Shown: positions 47,278-55,841, counted from the first letter of the stretch. The stretch is DNA of 64,000 nt from Tissierella praeacuta DSM 18095 (GCF_900128955.1 NZ_FQTY01000001.1:124001-188000), one strand, 5' to 3'. Numbers and translations: made by a program. The notes: a model not told the origin generated them from the sequence alone.

Positions 47278-48055
47278 AGAAATAATGGAATTAATGGATA
47301 ACTGGGCATCGACAAGATTAATTGAACATTGGGATAATACTGGTTTTCAGATAGGTGATTATAACAAAGAAATAAACAAGGTTTTAGTAGCTTTAGATTT
47401 AGATAGAGATGTTTATGAAAAAGCTATAAAAGAAGATTTTAATATGATAATAACTCATCATCCCCTTATATTTAAACCTATTAGTAATGTAACTACATCA
47501 ACGTATAAAGGGAAACTTATACACGATTTAATTAGAAATGAAATAGTTGTATATAATGCACATACAAATTTAGATCAAGCTATAGAAGGAGTTAATGATG
47601 AATTAGCAAGGATTCTAGGTTTAAGTAATACTGAAATATTAAAATTGAGTAATCTAGATTTAAAATTAAGATATGGATATGGTAAAGTAGGAGATATAGA
47701 AGAAACAAATTTATCTGATTATATAAAACAAATTAAAGAAAAACTAAATGTTGATTATTTAATAGTATACGGGAAACAGGAAAGAACTGTAAAGAGAGTT
47801 GCATTATGTGGTGGTAGTGGTTCGGAATTTATTTATGATGCATATGAAAAGAATGCTTGTATCTATATAACTGGAGACATAAGGTATCATGATGCTCAGC
47901 TAGGAAATGAATTGGGATTAACCATTATTGATGCGGGACATTATCATACAGAAAAGATTATATTGCCTGTTATAAAAAGATATTTAGAAAAGAAAGACAA
48001 TAATCTTCATATAGAGGTATATGAAAAATCAAGCCCTCTGTATAAGATATATTAA
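47267..48055 (+). CDS. Nif3-like dinuclear metal centre protein (GTP cyclohydrolase 1 type 2 homologue)
   Basis: Cytoplasmic metalloprotein of the NIF3/YqfO family with unknown reaction. Metal ligands are visible in MIITHHPLIF (near residue 65), VYNAHTNLDQ and the C-terminal IDAGHYHTE. The length of 262 residues shows that it lacks the PII-like domain inserted in Bacillus YqfO (about 370 residues). The start is TTG at 47267, with GAGGAGGTG upstream. It is coupled to trmK. Confidence 0.92.
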   Translation: MKAKEIMELMDNWASTRLIEHWDNTGFQIGDYNKEINKVLVALDLDRDVYEKAIKEDFNMIITHHPLIFKPISNVTTSTYKGKLIHDLIRNEIVVYNAHTNLDQAIEGVNDELARILGLSNTEILKLSNLDLKLRYGYGKVGDIEETNLSDYIKQIKEKLNVDYLIVYGKQERTVKRVALCGGSGSEFIYDAYEKNACIYITGDIRYHDAQLGNELGLTIIDAGHYHTEKIILPVIKRYLEKKDNNLHIEVYEKSSPLYKIY

Positions 48056-48073
48056 AATTAAGGGTGTGAGAAT

Positions 48074-48781
48074 ATGGAACAACTAGATTTATTGATGAAT
48101 TTAGAGGAACACCATAATTCACTTAATCTATATCAAAAGGAATTATCAGATTTACAAAATAATTTAACAATTAATAATACGGAAGAAAAAATAGTATATA
48201 TAGAAGGGCGATTCAAAAGTCTTAGATATAATCAAGAAAAAATAAAAGAAAGATTAAAAGAATCCAATTTAAGATTAAATGATTATAACTTTAAAATAAA
48301 AGAAGTAGAAAAAAGTTTATATAATGGACAAACAACTGATTTAAAACAACTTGAATATTTAATGAATGAAAATAACAAACTAAAAACAATAATAGATACT
48401 ACAGAAACAGAAATTATAGAATTTATGAATGAAGTAGAAGATATGGACAAAGAATTATTGAAGATGGAAAATGTACTATATGAGATTAAGGATAAAAATA
48501 ATAAATTAAAAGAAAAATATGAAACTAAAAGAAAAAAATTAGAATCTAAGATTTGTTTAGAAGAAGACAAAATTTTAATATTAGAAAAAAAAGTTGATTT
48601 AAATTTATTAAATAAATACAATACAATAAGAAGAAACAAAAAAACTGGAATAGCTGAAGTAAGGGATTCAATATGTTCTGGTTGTAATATGCTAATTCCC
48701 ATAATATCAATGGATAAGTTAAATAGCCAAGAAGAAATAGTATATTGTGAATCTTGTGGAAGAATATTATGTAAACCATAG
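48074..48781 (+). CDS. Coiled-coil protein with C-terminal C4 zinc ribbon
   Basis: Protein of 235 residues. Residues 5-180 form a long charged coiled coil, and the C-terminus has a four-cysteine zinc ribbon (CSGCN and CESCG, about 35 residues). This is the COG1579/zf-RING_7 family, described only as possibly nucleic-acid binding. It lies after nif3 and just before the RNase P RNA gene, an arrangement common in clostridia. A nucleic-acid or ribosome link is a guess from that context. Frames on the reverse strand inside it are codon artefacts. Confidence 0.88.
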   Translation: MEQLDLLMNLEEHHNSLNLYQKELSDLQNNLTINNTEEKIVYIEGRFKSLRYNQEKIKERLKESNLRLNDYNFKIKEVEKSLYNGQTTDLKQLEYLMNENNKLKTIIDTTETEIIEFMNEVEDMDKELLKMENVLYEIKDKNNKLKEKYETKRKKLESKICLEEDKILILEKKVDLNLLNKYNTIRRNKKTGIAEVRDSICSGCNMLIPIISMDKLNSQEEIVYCESCGRILCKP

Positions 48782-48793
48782 TAAATATATCCT

Positions 48794-48822
48794 TTGCATA
48801 TTTTGATAATTTATGATATATT
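48794..48822 (+). promoter_or_regulatory. Sigma-A promoter of rnpB
   Basis: TTGCAT at 48794-48799, 17 bases, then TATATT at 48817-48822 with an extended TGA before it. It places the start of transcription at the 5' end of the RNase P RNA. Confidence 0.65.
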
Positions 48823-48827
48823 ATATA

Positions 48828-49237
48828 CGAGTAAGTTGAATGGTCGCGTGCTTAGTGCATGAGGAAAGTCCGTGCTCCGTAGGGCAGGATGCTGGATAAC
48901 GTCCAGTGGGGGTGACCCTAAGGATAGTGCAACAGAGATATACCGCCAGAACTCTTTCTCAGTTCATAATAAGAATTACTACTGGGTTTGTAGTGAAATA
49001 GCTGATGAAATAACTGAAAGATGTGGCTATCTGGTAAGGGTGGAAAGGCGAGGTAAGAGCTCACCAGCATTTAGGTGACTAAATGGCTCTGTAAACCCCA
49101 TCTGGAGCAAGACCAAAAAGGAACATAAAAGGTGGTAGCCCGCTACCGTTCCAATGGTAGGTCGCATGAACCTATTGGTGACGATAGGTCTTAGATAGAT
49201 GACCATTTAAACAGAACACGGCTTACAGACTTACTCG
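48828..49237 (+). ncRNA. rnpB: RNase P RNA (catalytic RNA of ribonuclease P)
   Basis: Catalytic RNA that matures tRNA 5' ends. The ends pair as helix P1 (CGAGTAAGT with ACTTACTCG). The 5' conserved block GAGGAAAGTCCG is at 48861-48872, the middle block GGTAAGGGTGGAAAGGCGAG is followed by GTAAGAGCTCACCAGC, and the 3' conserved block ACAGAACACGGCTTACAG is at 49211-49228. The length of about 410 bases and the layout suggest an ancestral (type A) RNA; the type call is tentative. Confidence 0.97.
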
Positions 49238-49251
49238 TGTACATAATTTAG

Positions 49252-49277
49252 TGCAACCTATAAAGGTTGCATTTTTT
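49252..49277 (+). terminator. Intrinsic terminator of rnpB
   Basis: Stem TGCAACCT / AGGTTGCA with loop ATAA, followed by six T. Confidence 0.92.
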
Positions 49278-49480
49278 AATTACATTTAAAAAGGTGGTAT
49301 TAGTTATAGGGGTACGTATAGATTGAATTTTTTAAAAATTTTATAATCCTAAATTTAATTTTTGTATAAGAAATAAAGAAAGATATATTTAAAATTTTTA
49401 ATAGAAATCATAGGTTGTATTTTACGTGCCATTGGTGCCAGTTTTAGCAAATTATATTCCAATATACAAATTTTCAAAAA
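49278..49480. other. AT-rich spacer without recognised gene
   Basis: About 200 bases between the rnpB terminator and the tRNA terminator. It contains AGGTGGTATTAG early on and a GC-richer patch ACGTGCCATTGGTGCCAG around 49425-49442, but no convincing frame, RNA fold or promoter was found. Confidence 0.5.
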
Positions 49481-49485
49481 AGAAA

Positions 49486-49515
49486 AAAGGCTGATTTTCA
49501 ACGTTGTCAGCCTTT
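49486..49515 (-). terminator. Intrinsic terminator of tRNA-Pro (reverse strand)
   Basis: On the reverse strand AAAGGCTGA pairs with TCAGCCTTT around a 12-base loop, and a T-run follows. It lies 15 bases beyond the tRNA 3' end. Confidence 0.85.
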
Positions 49516-49529
49516 ACAAAAACATAAAA

Positions 49530-49606
49530 TGGTCGGGATGACTGGATTTGAACCAGCGACCCCAAGTCCCCCAGACTTGTACGCTACCAAACTGCGCCAC
49601 ATCCCG
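49530..49606 (-). tRNA. tRNA-Pro, anticodon GGG
   Basis: A 77-base cloverleaf on the reverse strand. The acceptor arms CGGGATG / CATCCCG are complete, the anticodon stem CAAGT / ACTTG carries the loop CTGGGGG, so the anticodon is GGG, and the T loop is TTCAAAT. The discriminator A and a genome-encoded CCA are present. It reads CCC and CCU codons. It stands alone, with TATAAT just upstream and a terminator downstream. Confidence 0.96.
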
Positions 49607-49763
49607 ACAGAATTCTACTAATTATAATATAGAACAATTTTATTATACATTAATCTTAATAATATTGCAATTAAAAAATGGTATTTTGATTTCGTAAAGT
49701 AGTTTAAAACAGTATATAATTATGTTATACTATTGATATGATTTAGATATTGGAGGTGTGAAG

Positions 49764-50138
49764 TTGTTGTATTATATGCAAATTATTTTGGTATTATTAT
49801 TTATATCAAGTATATTTGGATATATATTTGTAATACTTAAAGAAAAGATTTATTTGAAAAATAATATAATCATTATAGATAAAAAGATAGTAACTCAGGA
49901 ACATTTAAATGAAGTAGATATGAAGGAATTTATTTTAGATGGATTTAGATTGAAAGCTGGAGATGAAATTAAAGTTATAACAAAAGAAAATAAAAAATAC
50001 AATGGAATTCTTCTCGGTGCTAAGAAAAAGGATAAATCTATAATGATAGTTACACATAAAAATGAAGTAAAGTTTTTTACAATAGACAATATATTAAAAT
50101 TTAAAATAGTAAGTAAGTATGGAAAGTTCTTTACTTAG
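49764..50138 (+). CDS. Membrane-anchored small protein with a beta-rich C-terminal domain, unknown
   Basis: Protein of 124 residues with one N-terminal membrane helix (IILVLLFISSIFGYIFVIL). The cytoplasmic domain of about 80 residues ends in a region (RLKAGDEIKVITKENKKYNG, then ILLGAKKKDKSIMIVTHKNE) that looks like a small SH3- or Sm-like barrel by its strand pattern. I recognise no family. TTG at 49764 is the preferred start because GGAGGTG precedes it by seven bases; GTG 49758 and TTG 49767 are alternatives. It is 12 bases upstream of the HlyD-like gene and probably co-transcribed with the sepF cluster. Confidence 0.65.
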   Translation: MLYYMQIILVLLFISSIFGYIFVILKEKIYLKNNIIIIDKKIVTQEHLNEVDMKEFILDGFRLKAGDEIKVITKENKKYNGILLGAKKKDKSIMIVTHKNEVKFFTIDNILKFKIVSKYGKFFT

Positions 50139-50150
50139 AAGGGTGAAACT

Positions 50151-51434
50151 ATGAATTATGATAAAAGGGAAAAAAATAGAAAAAGAAAAAAAGCTTTTCG
50201 TACTATAACCATATCTTTTATTCTTTTATATTTAATAATTAGATCTATCCCTTCAATACTTGTAGGTAATGCAAAAACAGTATTACCTGAAAAAGGAATG
50301 TTAATTAAAAAGATTCCTACTCAGGGTTTTGTAATAAAACATGAAACAGTAGTTAAGTCAACTGTAAGTGGAAATTTAGAAATTTCCTCTAAGGAAGGTG
50401 AAAGAGTAGCCGCTGGGATTCAAGTTGCTAGTATTAACTCTATGAATGATACTTCAACTCTTAAACAAGAACTTCTACAAATAGAAGAATCTATTTCAGC
50501 CCTAGAAAAATCTGAGATTGAAACCAAGTTAATTATAAGTGAGAAGGAAAAGGTTCAGGGATTAAAAGAATCCTTAGTTAATAAATTACAAGATACAATT
50601 ATGGCAGGAAATTTTGATGAAGTATATTTACTAAAAAGTCAATTAGCTATATATGATGAAAAAAATAAAGATATTTCCTCAGCAAATACCTTAGTCGGAC
50701 AGAGTCTTGAAAATTTAAAATCTAAAAAGGCTAGTATTAGTTCAGAGATTAATAATAATCATATGAAATACTACACCAGTAGTGGAGGAATTATATCGTA
50801 TTTAATAGATGGATATGAAGAGATTTATATACCTAAGGATTTTGAAAACTATACTTATGATAGTTTAATTCCTAAAAAATTAGAATATACAGAAGTAAAA
50901 TCCACTATATCCGTAGACGAACCTATTTATAAGATTATAGATAATTTTGAATGGTATATTGCTTTGAAAATAGAGGATTTAAAGGAAATTGAGGGATTAG
51001 AAGTTGGAAATAATATTAAAATTGAAATAGAAGGGGACAAGCGAGAATTAGAAGGGAAAATCATTGCTATAAATCCATCAAAAAACAAGGCAGTTATTAT
51101 AATTAGGCTCAATACTTTCTTACATGAATTATATAATATAAGATTTTCTAAAGTAAATATTATATTATATAAGAAAGAGGGGTATAAGATACCTACTAAG
51201 TCTATAGTGGATAAGGATGGAATAAAAGGAGTATACATCAAAGATAAGAGTGGGATAGTAAAGTTTAGACCGATTATAGCTCTTGGAGAAGAAGGTAGTT
51301 ATACTTTCGTTGATACTGGCGATAATAGTGGAAATATTATTATTGATGGTGAAGAACCTAGAAAAACTATTTCCTTATTTGATGAAATATTTTTAAATAC
51401 TATTAATGTAAAAGATGGACAAATACTCAACTAA
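50151..51434 (+). CDS. HlyD-family membrane-fusion/adaptor-like protein
   Basis: Protein of 427 residues with a basic N-terminus, one membrane helix (residues 20-38), a lipoyl-like hairpin segment (VKSTVSGNLEISSKEGERVA), a central coiled coil (about residues 105-200) and beta-rich C-terminal domains. This is the layout of HlyD-type efflux adaptors. No transporter gene is adjacent. Its place upstream of yggS-sepF recurs in clostridia, so a cell-envelope or division role is as likely as efflux. Its last codons overlap the region where the yggS frame opens. Confidence 0.75.
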   Translation: MNYDKREKNRKRKKAFRTITISFILLYLIIRSIPSILVGNAKTVLPEKGMLIKKIPTQGFVIKHETVVKSTVSGNLEISSKEGERVAAGIQVASINSMNDTSTLKQELLQIEESISALEKSEIETKLIISEKEKVQGLKESLVNKLQDTIMAGNFDEVYLLKSQLAIYDEKNKDISSANTLVGQSLENLKSKKASISSEINNNHMKYYTSSGGIISYLIDGYEEIYIPKDFENYTYDSLIPKKLEYTEVKSTISVDEPIYKIIDNFEWYIALKIEDLKEIEGLEVGNNIKIEIEGDKRELEGKIIAINPSKNKAVIIIRLNTFLHELYNIRFSKVNIILYKKEGYKIPTKSIVDKDGIKGVYIKDKSGIVKFRPIIALGEEGSYTFVDTGDNSGNIIIDGEEPRKTISLFDEIFLNTINVKDGQILN

Positions 51435-51435
51435 G

Positions 51436-52140
51436 ATGGAGGCGATAAAAATATCTATTCAAGGTAACATAAGCATAATACAAGAAAACATAGAAAAGGC
51501 ATTAAATAGAGCTGGCAGAGAAGGAGAAAAGGTGGAACTAATAGCTGTTACTAAGACAGTAGATGTTGATAGAATAAATGAAGCTATTGGAACTGGTATT
51601 TCCGATATAGGAGAAAACAAAGTACAAGAATTAGAAAAAAAATATGATATAATAGGCGATAAGGTAAATTATCATATGATAGGTCATTTGCAAACAAATA
51701 AGGTTAAAAACATTATTGGAAAAACTAAATTGGTACATTCACTAGATAGAATTTCATTAGCAAAGGAGTTAGATAAACGGTCTAGGAGTAATGACATAGT
51801 TACAGATGTTCTTATACAAGTTAATGTAGCAGAAGAGGAAAGTAAATTTGGGCTTGAAGTAGATAAGGTTTTATATTTTATAGAAGAGATTTTAGATTTT
51901 AAGAATATTAAGATCAGAGGTTTAATGACAATAGCACCTTATACAACTGATACTATGTTGTTGAGAAATGTTTTTAGGACATTATTTAATTTAAAAGAGA
52001 ATATAATAAACAGAAATTACAATAATCTATCCATGGACTACTTATCCATGGGAATGACAAATGATTATGAGTTAGCAATCGAAGAAGGCTCCAATATTGT
52101 TAGGATTGGATCCGCAATTTTCGGTAAAAGAAATTATTAG
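51436..52140 (+). CDS. yggS: PLP-binding homeostasis protein YggS/YlmE
   Basis: Cytoplasmic pyridoxal-phosphate-binding protein of the alanine-racemase N-terminal fold, involved in vitamin B6 and amino-acid homeostasis without a known reaction. The PLP lysine lies in LIAVTKTV, and IGENKVQEL, MIGHLQTNKV and LSMGMTNDYELAIEEGSN are family motifs. The start is uncertain. ATG 51436 overlaps the best ribosome site GGAGG (51438-51442), which instead sits eight bases before an ATA at 51451. Starting at ATA gives an N-terminus of normal family length. It heads the sepF-divIVA block. Confidence 0.93.
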   Translation: MEAIKISIQGNISIIQENIEKALNRAGREGEKVELIAVTKTVDVDRINEAIGTGISDIGENKVQELEKKYDIIGDKVNYHMIGHLQTNKVKNIIGKTKLVHSLDRISLAKELDKRSRSNDIVTDVLIQVNVAEEESKFGLEVDKVLYFIEEILDFKNIKIRGLMTIAPYTTDTMLLRNVFRTLFNLKENIINRNYNNLSMDYLSMGMTNDYELAIEEGSNIVRIGSAIFGKRNY

Positions 52141-52151
52141 GAGGGGTACTA

Positions 52152-52589
52152 ATGAGTAATTTTATGGACAAAGTTAAGTATTTTATAGGTGTACAAGATT
52201 TAGAGGATGAAGAAATTCAAGATGATTATGACGAGTATGATGATGATTATGATGTAGCTGTGCCTACTAAAACAAAAAAGATAAATAATAAAGTTGTAAA
52301 TATCCATACTAATAGTAATATGAAAATTGTAGTACATGAACCCCTTAGTTATGATGAGGCACCTAGCATAATAGATGACATAAGCTTAAGAAAGGCAGTT
52401 ATTGTAAACCTAGAACAATTAGATAGTGGAGTTAAGAGACAGATATTTGATTTTATTAGTGGAGGGTTATATGCTTTAGAGGGAAACATACAAAAGGTTA
52501 CAAAAGACATATTTATTTTTGCACCAAGTAATGTGGAAATTGATGGATTAAAAGAAGAACTAAAGAATAGAGGTATATTTTCTTGGTAG
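52152..52589 (+). CDS. sepF: Cell division protein SepF
   Basis: Protein that tethers and bundles FtsZ filaments at the division site. The N-terminal amphipathic membrane-binding helix is MSNFMDKVKYFIG. A strongly acidic linker (residues 15-40) follows. The C-terminal SepF domain contains RKAVIVNLEQLD and the RQIFDFISGGLYALEG dimer region. The length of 145 residues is normal. It lies in the conserved yggS-sepF-yggT-ylmH-divIVA order. Confidence 0.96.
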   Translation: MSNFMDKVKYFIGVQDLEDEEIQDDYDEYDDDYDVAVPTKTKKINNKVVNIHTNSNMKIVVHEPLSYDEAPSIIDDISLRKAVIVNLEQLDSGVKRQIFDFISGGLYALEGNIQKVTKDIFIFAPSNVEIDGLKEELKNRGIFSW

Positions 52590-52610
52590 AAAAAGGAGTA
52601 GATTATATTA

Positions 52611-52877
52611 ATGATACTTTTATATAAATCAATAGAAATATTAATCAAACTAATTGAAGGCCTAATTCTTGTAAGAATTGTACTTTCTTTTCTGAATATT
52701 TATAGTGAAAACCTTTTTACTAGGTTTGTTTATGAACTTACAGAACCAGTACTTGGACCTGCAAGAGAACTCATTGCTAAATTAAGGATAAATACAGGAA
52801 TGTTAGATTTTTCACCATTGTTAGCTATTCTTTTTTTAAGAATAATATATGGTCTTATTGGTAAAATATTATTATAG
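52611..52877 (+). CDS. YggT-family membrane protein (YlmG)
   Basis: Integral membrane protein of 88 residues with two hydrophobic helices separated by the conserved loop containing TEPVLGPARELI. Homologues influence membrane or division organisation, but the mechanism is unknown. It is placed between sepF and the S4-domain gene, as in most Firmicutes. Confidence 0.93.
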   Translation: MILLYKSIEILIKLIEGLILVRIVLSFLNIYSENLFTRFVYELTEPVLGPARELIAKLRINTGMLDFSPLLAILFLRIIYGLIGKILL

Positions 52878-52889
52878 AAGGATATTTGT

Positions 52890-53675
52890 ATGAAAATTGA
52901 CAGAGATAAATATATTTCTCATATAAGAGATAATGATAAAAAAATTAGTATGAGAAGGATAATAGACAAGGTTGAAATAGTATCAAATAATCATTCCCAT
53001 GAATTTACAGATTTTTTTGATCCCTATGAAAGATTATTAGCTAGGTCAATTCTTAATAGATTTATGGAAATAGACTATTTGGAAAGTGGTGGGGTTTCAC
53101 AAGCTGAAAGACAGATAATAGCTATCTATCCTAGCTATTGTAATCCAAATGATATTCAATTAAATATCATTTGCTTAAGAATAAGTGGTGATTTAGAGGG
53201 GCTATCTCATAAGGATTTTTTAGGTGCAATACTTAATTTAGGGATAAAAAGAGCAAAAATCGGAGATATTTTAGTACATGAAAATTATACTGATGTTATG
53301 GTAAAAAAGGAAATAGGGGATTTTCTCTTAATTAATTTAGAAAAGGTAGCAAATAGAAATATAAAAGTAGAGGAAAGATCTTTGGAATCTATATCAGCTG
53401 TGGAATATCTCTATAAAGAGATAAATAAAACATTATCTTCTTATAGACTTGATGTATTTATTAGTTCTAGTTATAATTTATCAAGGCAAGAAAGCATAGC
53501 TATAATAAAATCTGGGAATGTAAAGGTTAATTGGGAACCTATAAATAAGTCTGCTAAGGAGATAGCAGTTGGAGATATAATTTCTGTTAGGGGATATGGA
53601 CGTTCTATTCTTCACTCTGTTGAGGGATTAAGTAAGAAGGGGAAAATAAAAGCTACTATAAGAATATTAATTTAA
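52890..53675 (+). CDS. S4-domain RNA-binding protein YlmH
   Basis: Protein of 261 residues with an N-terminal YlmH domain and a C-terminal S4 RNA-binding domain (LDVFISSSYNLSRQESIAII, then NVKVNWEPINKSAKEIAVGD). Bacillus YlmH binds stalled ribosomal 50S complexes in quality control, and it was first noted as a division-cluster gene. The protein has full length and occupies the canonical place before divIVA. Confidence 0.93.
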   Translation: MKIDRDKYISHIRDNDKKISMRRIIDKVEIVSNNHSHEFTDFFDPYERLLARSILNRFMEIDYLESGGVSQAERQIIAIYPSYCNPNDIQLNIICLRISGDLEGLSHKDFLGAILNLGIKRAKIGDILVHENYTDVMVKKEIGDFLLINLEKVANRNIKVEERSLESISAVEYLYKEINKTLSSYRLDVFISSSYNLSRQESIAIIKSGNVKVNWEPINKSAKEIAVGDIISVRGYGRSILHSVEGLSKKGKIKATIRILI

Positions 53676-53689
53676 ATGGAGTGAGACAA

Positions 53690-54229
53690 ATGATTACACC
53701 ATTAGATATACAAAGCAAGCAATTTAAAAGGTCTTTAATGGGATATAATACAAAAGAGGTTGACGATTACTTAGATGCTATAAATGATAACTATGAAATG
53801 CTATACAGAGAGAACATTGAGCTTAAAGATAAGATAGGAGTATTAACTGATCAAATTAGACAGTATAATAATTTAGAAGAAACATTAAAAAGCACTTTGG
53901 TTATTGCTCAAAGTACAGCTGATGATGTAACAAGTTCTGCAAGAAAAAAAGCAGAGTTAATAATTGAAGATGCAGAACTACAGGCTAAAAATAGAATTGA
54001 TGAAGCAAAAAATGAAGTTAGGAATATAATGAAAGAATATGATTATTTGAAGAAAGAGATATTCATATTTAAAACTAGATACGAATCTTTTATTAAAGCT
54101 CAACTTATTTCTATAAATGAGTTTTATAAAGATTATGAAAACAAAAATCAATCAAATGAAATAAATCTAGATGAAGAGAACATGGATGAAAGTGAAAACT
54201 TAAAAGAAATAGACCATTTAGGGGCATAA
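53690..54229 (+). CDS. divIVA: Cell-division/polarity protein DivIVA
   Basis: Curvature-sensing coiled-coil scaffold at poles and septa. The N-terminal membrane-binding domain contains TPLDIQSKQFKRSLMGYN and EVDDYLD. Two long coiled coils follow and an acidic tail ends the 179-residue protein. ATG 53690 is used because GGAGTG precedes it; the in-frame GTG at 53681 overlaps that site. The stop codon lies in the loop of the downstream terminator. Confidence 0.94.
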   Translation: MITPLDIQSKQFKRSLMGYNTKEVDDYLDAINDNYEMLYRENIELKDKIGVLTDQIRQYNNLEETLKSTLVIAQSTADDVTSSARKKAELIIEDAELQAKNRIDEAKNEVRNIMKEYDYLKKEIFIFKTRYESFIKAQLISINEFYKDYENKNQSNEINLDEENMDESENLKEIDHLGA

Positions 54230-54242
54230 CAGCCTCTTTTTT
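54220..54242 (+). terminator. Intrinsic terminator containing the divIVA stop codon
   Basis: Stem AGGGGC / GCCTCT (one G-T pair) with loop ATAACA, which holds the TAA stop, and a run of T. It ends the yggS-divIVA operon. Confidence 0.7.
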
Positions 54243-54283
54243 CTTTAAATTGAAAATTTATAAAAGTAGTTGGAGGAATTTAG

Positions 54284-55036
54284 ATGACGAGAAGTATTAA
54301 AATAGATGAGGAAATATCCATTGGAGATGGATCTTTTACTATAATTGCTGGGCCATGTGCAATAGAGAATTATAATCAAATGGATGATATTGGGGAATTT
54401 TTATCTAACTTAGGAATTAAAATATTAAGAGGTGGTGTTTTTAAACCAAGGACTAGCCCTAGATCTTTTCAAGGGTTGGGATTAGAAGGTTTTAAAATTT
54501 TAAAACAAATTAAATCAAAATATAATTTAAAAGTGATTTCTGAAATAATGGATCCAAGGGATATAGAAGAAGCACTGGAATTTATTGATATTATTCAAAT
54601 AGGCTCTAGAAATATGCAGAATTTTTCTTTATTAAAAGAAGTAGGAAAGACTAATAAACCAGTTATGTTAAAAAGAGGAATGAGTGCAACTATTAAGGAG
54701 TGGATCATGGCTGCAGAGTATATTAAGATGGAAGGCAATAAAGAAATAATATTATGTGAAAGAGGAATTAGAACATTTGAAGATTATACTAGGAATACTT
54801 TAGATTTAATGAGCGTTCCAATATTAAAGCAAAAAACAGATTATCCAATATTCGTTGATCCATCTCATGGTACAGGTAAAAGGGAATTAGTGCTTCCGGC
54901 TTCAAAGGCTGCAAAAACATTGGAAGCGGATGGCGTGATTATAGAAATACATCCAGAGCCAGATAAAGCTTTATCAGATGGCTTCCAATCCCTTGATTTC
55001 AAAGAATTTGAAAAACTATACAAAGATTTAATATAA
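54284..55036 (+). CDS. aroF: DAHP synthase (3-deoxy-7-phosphoheptulonate synthase), type I-beta
   Basis: First enzyme of aromatic amino-acid synthesis, condensing phosphoenolpyruvate and erythrose 4-phosphate. The conserved IIAGPCAIEN, LRGGVFKPRTSPRSFQGLG and VDPSHGTGKRELV motifs are present. The length of 250 residues covers only the catalytic barrel. There is no N-terminal ferredoxin-like domain and no chorismate mutase fusion, so feedback control through such domains is not expected. It stands alone between divIVA and a DksA-like gene, away from other aro genes. TGGAGGA precedes the ATG. Confidence 0.92.
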   Translation: MTRSIKIDEEISIGDGSFTIIAGPCAIENYNQMDDIGEFLSNLGIKILRGGVFKPRTSPRSFQGLGLEGFKILKQIKSKYNLKVISEIMDPRDIEEALEFIDIIQIGSRNMQNFSLLKEVGKTNKPVMLKRGMSATIKEWIMAAEYIKMEGNKEIILCERGIRTFEDYTRNTLDLMSVPILKQKTDYPIFVDPSHGTGKRELVLPASKAAKTLEADGVIIEIHPEPDKALSDGFQSLDFKEFEKLYKDLI

Positions 55037-55158
55037 ATCATATTATTTTGAAATAATGTAAATTTATTCTATCTTAAAAATTGAATGTTTATTATCCTAC
55101 TGGTTATATTATTAATCAAGATATAAATAAGTAAGTATTTAACAGATGGGAGGTAAAC

Positions 55159-55794
55159 ATGGATAAAGATAAACTTTATTATTTTAAAAAAAGACTGCTG
55201 GAAGAAAAGAAAAGGCTATTGAAAGTATTAAATAATATGAATAATATGAAAGAATTTGGATCTATGGATGTCTATTATAGTGAATTATCTAATTATGATA
55301 ATCATCCTGCTGATATTGGTACTGAATTATTCATGATGGAACAAGATAATGGATTTAAAAATAGTATGAAAGATACATTAAATGAGATAGATAATTCTTT
55401 GGAAGATATAAAAGACGGAAGCTATGGAATCTGCAAAGCCTGCAAGAAAAAAATTAATGAAGAAAGACTTGATCTTATACCTTATTTAAAAAATTGTATG
55501 GAATGTGCTGATAGTATTACAATAACACCAGATAGGGAAATGGATACAAGGAAATTTGTCCCCATAGATGAAGAACAAGGGACTTCCTTTAGTGATACTA
55601 CAGAAGATACAGTAGAATTTGATAGGGAAGATGCATATCAAAAATTAGCTTCGTTTAACATAGTTCCTGACGATCCTTCATTTGCCACAGGTGATGATTT
55701 TGGTATTATGGATGAACAGGATGGCGATGGTGGAGATGGAGTTGAAGAAGTTGAGAATATATCCCAAGAATACTATGATGAAACTTTAAAATAA
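55159..55794 (+). CDS. TraR/DksA C4-type zinc-finger protein (YteA-like)
   Basis: Protein of 211 residues with an N-terminal helical hairpin (RLLEEKKRLLKVLNN). The four-cysteine zinc finger is CKACKKKI plus CMECAD, typical of DksA/TraR. A long acidic C-terminal tail follows. Bacillus YteA is a sporulation-associated member. It may modulate RNA polymerase, but direct evidence is lacking for this branch. It lies upstream of lspA, a frequent clostridial neighbour, and is closed by a strong terminator. Confidence 0.9.
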   Translation: MDKDKLYYFKKRLLEEKKRLLKVLNNMNNMKEFGSMDVYYSELSNYDNHPADIGTELFMMEQDNGFKNSMKDTLNEIDNSLEDIKDGSYGICKACKKKINEERLDLIPYLKNCMECADSITITPDREMDTRKFVPIDEEQGTSFSDTTEDTVEFDREDAYQKLASFNIVPDDPSFATGDDFGIMDEQDGDGGDGVEEVENISQEYYDETLK

Positions 55795-55795
55795 A

Positions 55796-55827
55796 AATTC
55801 TCTGGTGAGTATCCAGAGAATTTTTTT
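55796..55827 (+). terminator. Intrinsic terminator after the DksA-like gene
   Basis: Stem AATTCTCTGG / CCAGAGAATT with loop TGAGTAT and a T-run. Confidence 0.93.
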
Positions 55828-55841
55828 AAATTTCCTACCTA

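Noticed and set aside
48283-48779. Two reverse-strand frames inside the zinc-ribbon gene
   Set aside because: Shadows of the Lys/Glu-rich coiled coil, Ser/Phe/Leu-rich and without ribosome sites.
48872-49078. 68-residue frame inside the RNase P RNA gene
   Set aside because: The sequence is explained by conserved RNase P RNA blocks; the frame is accidental.
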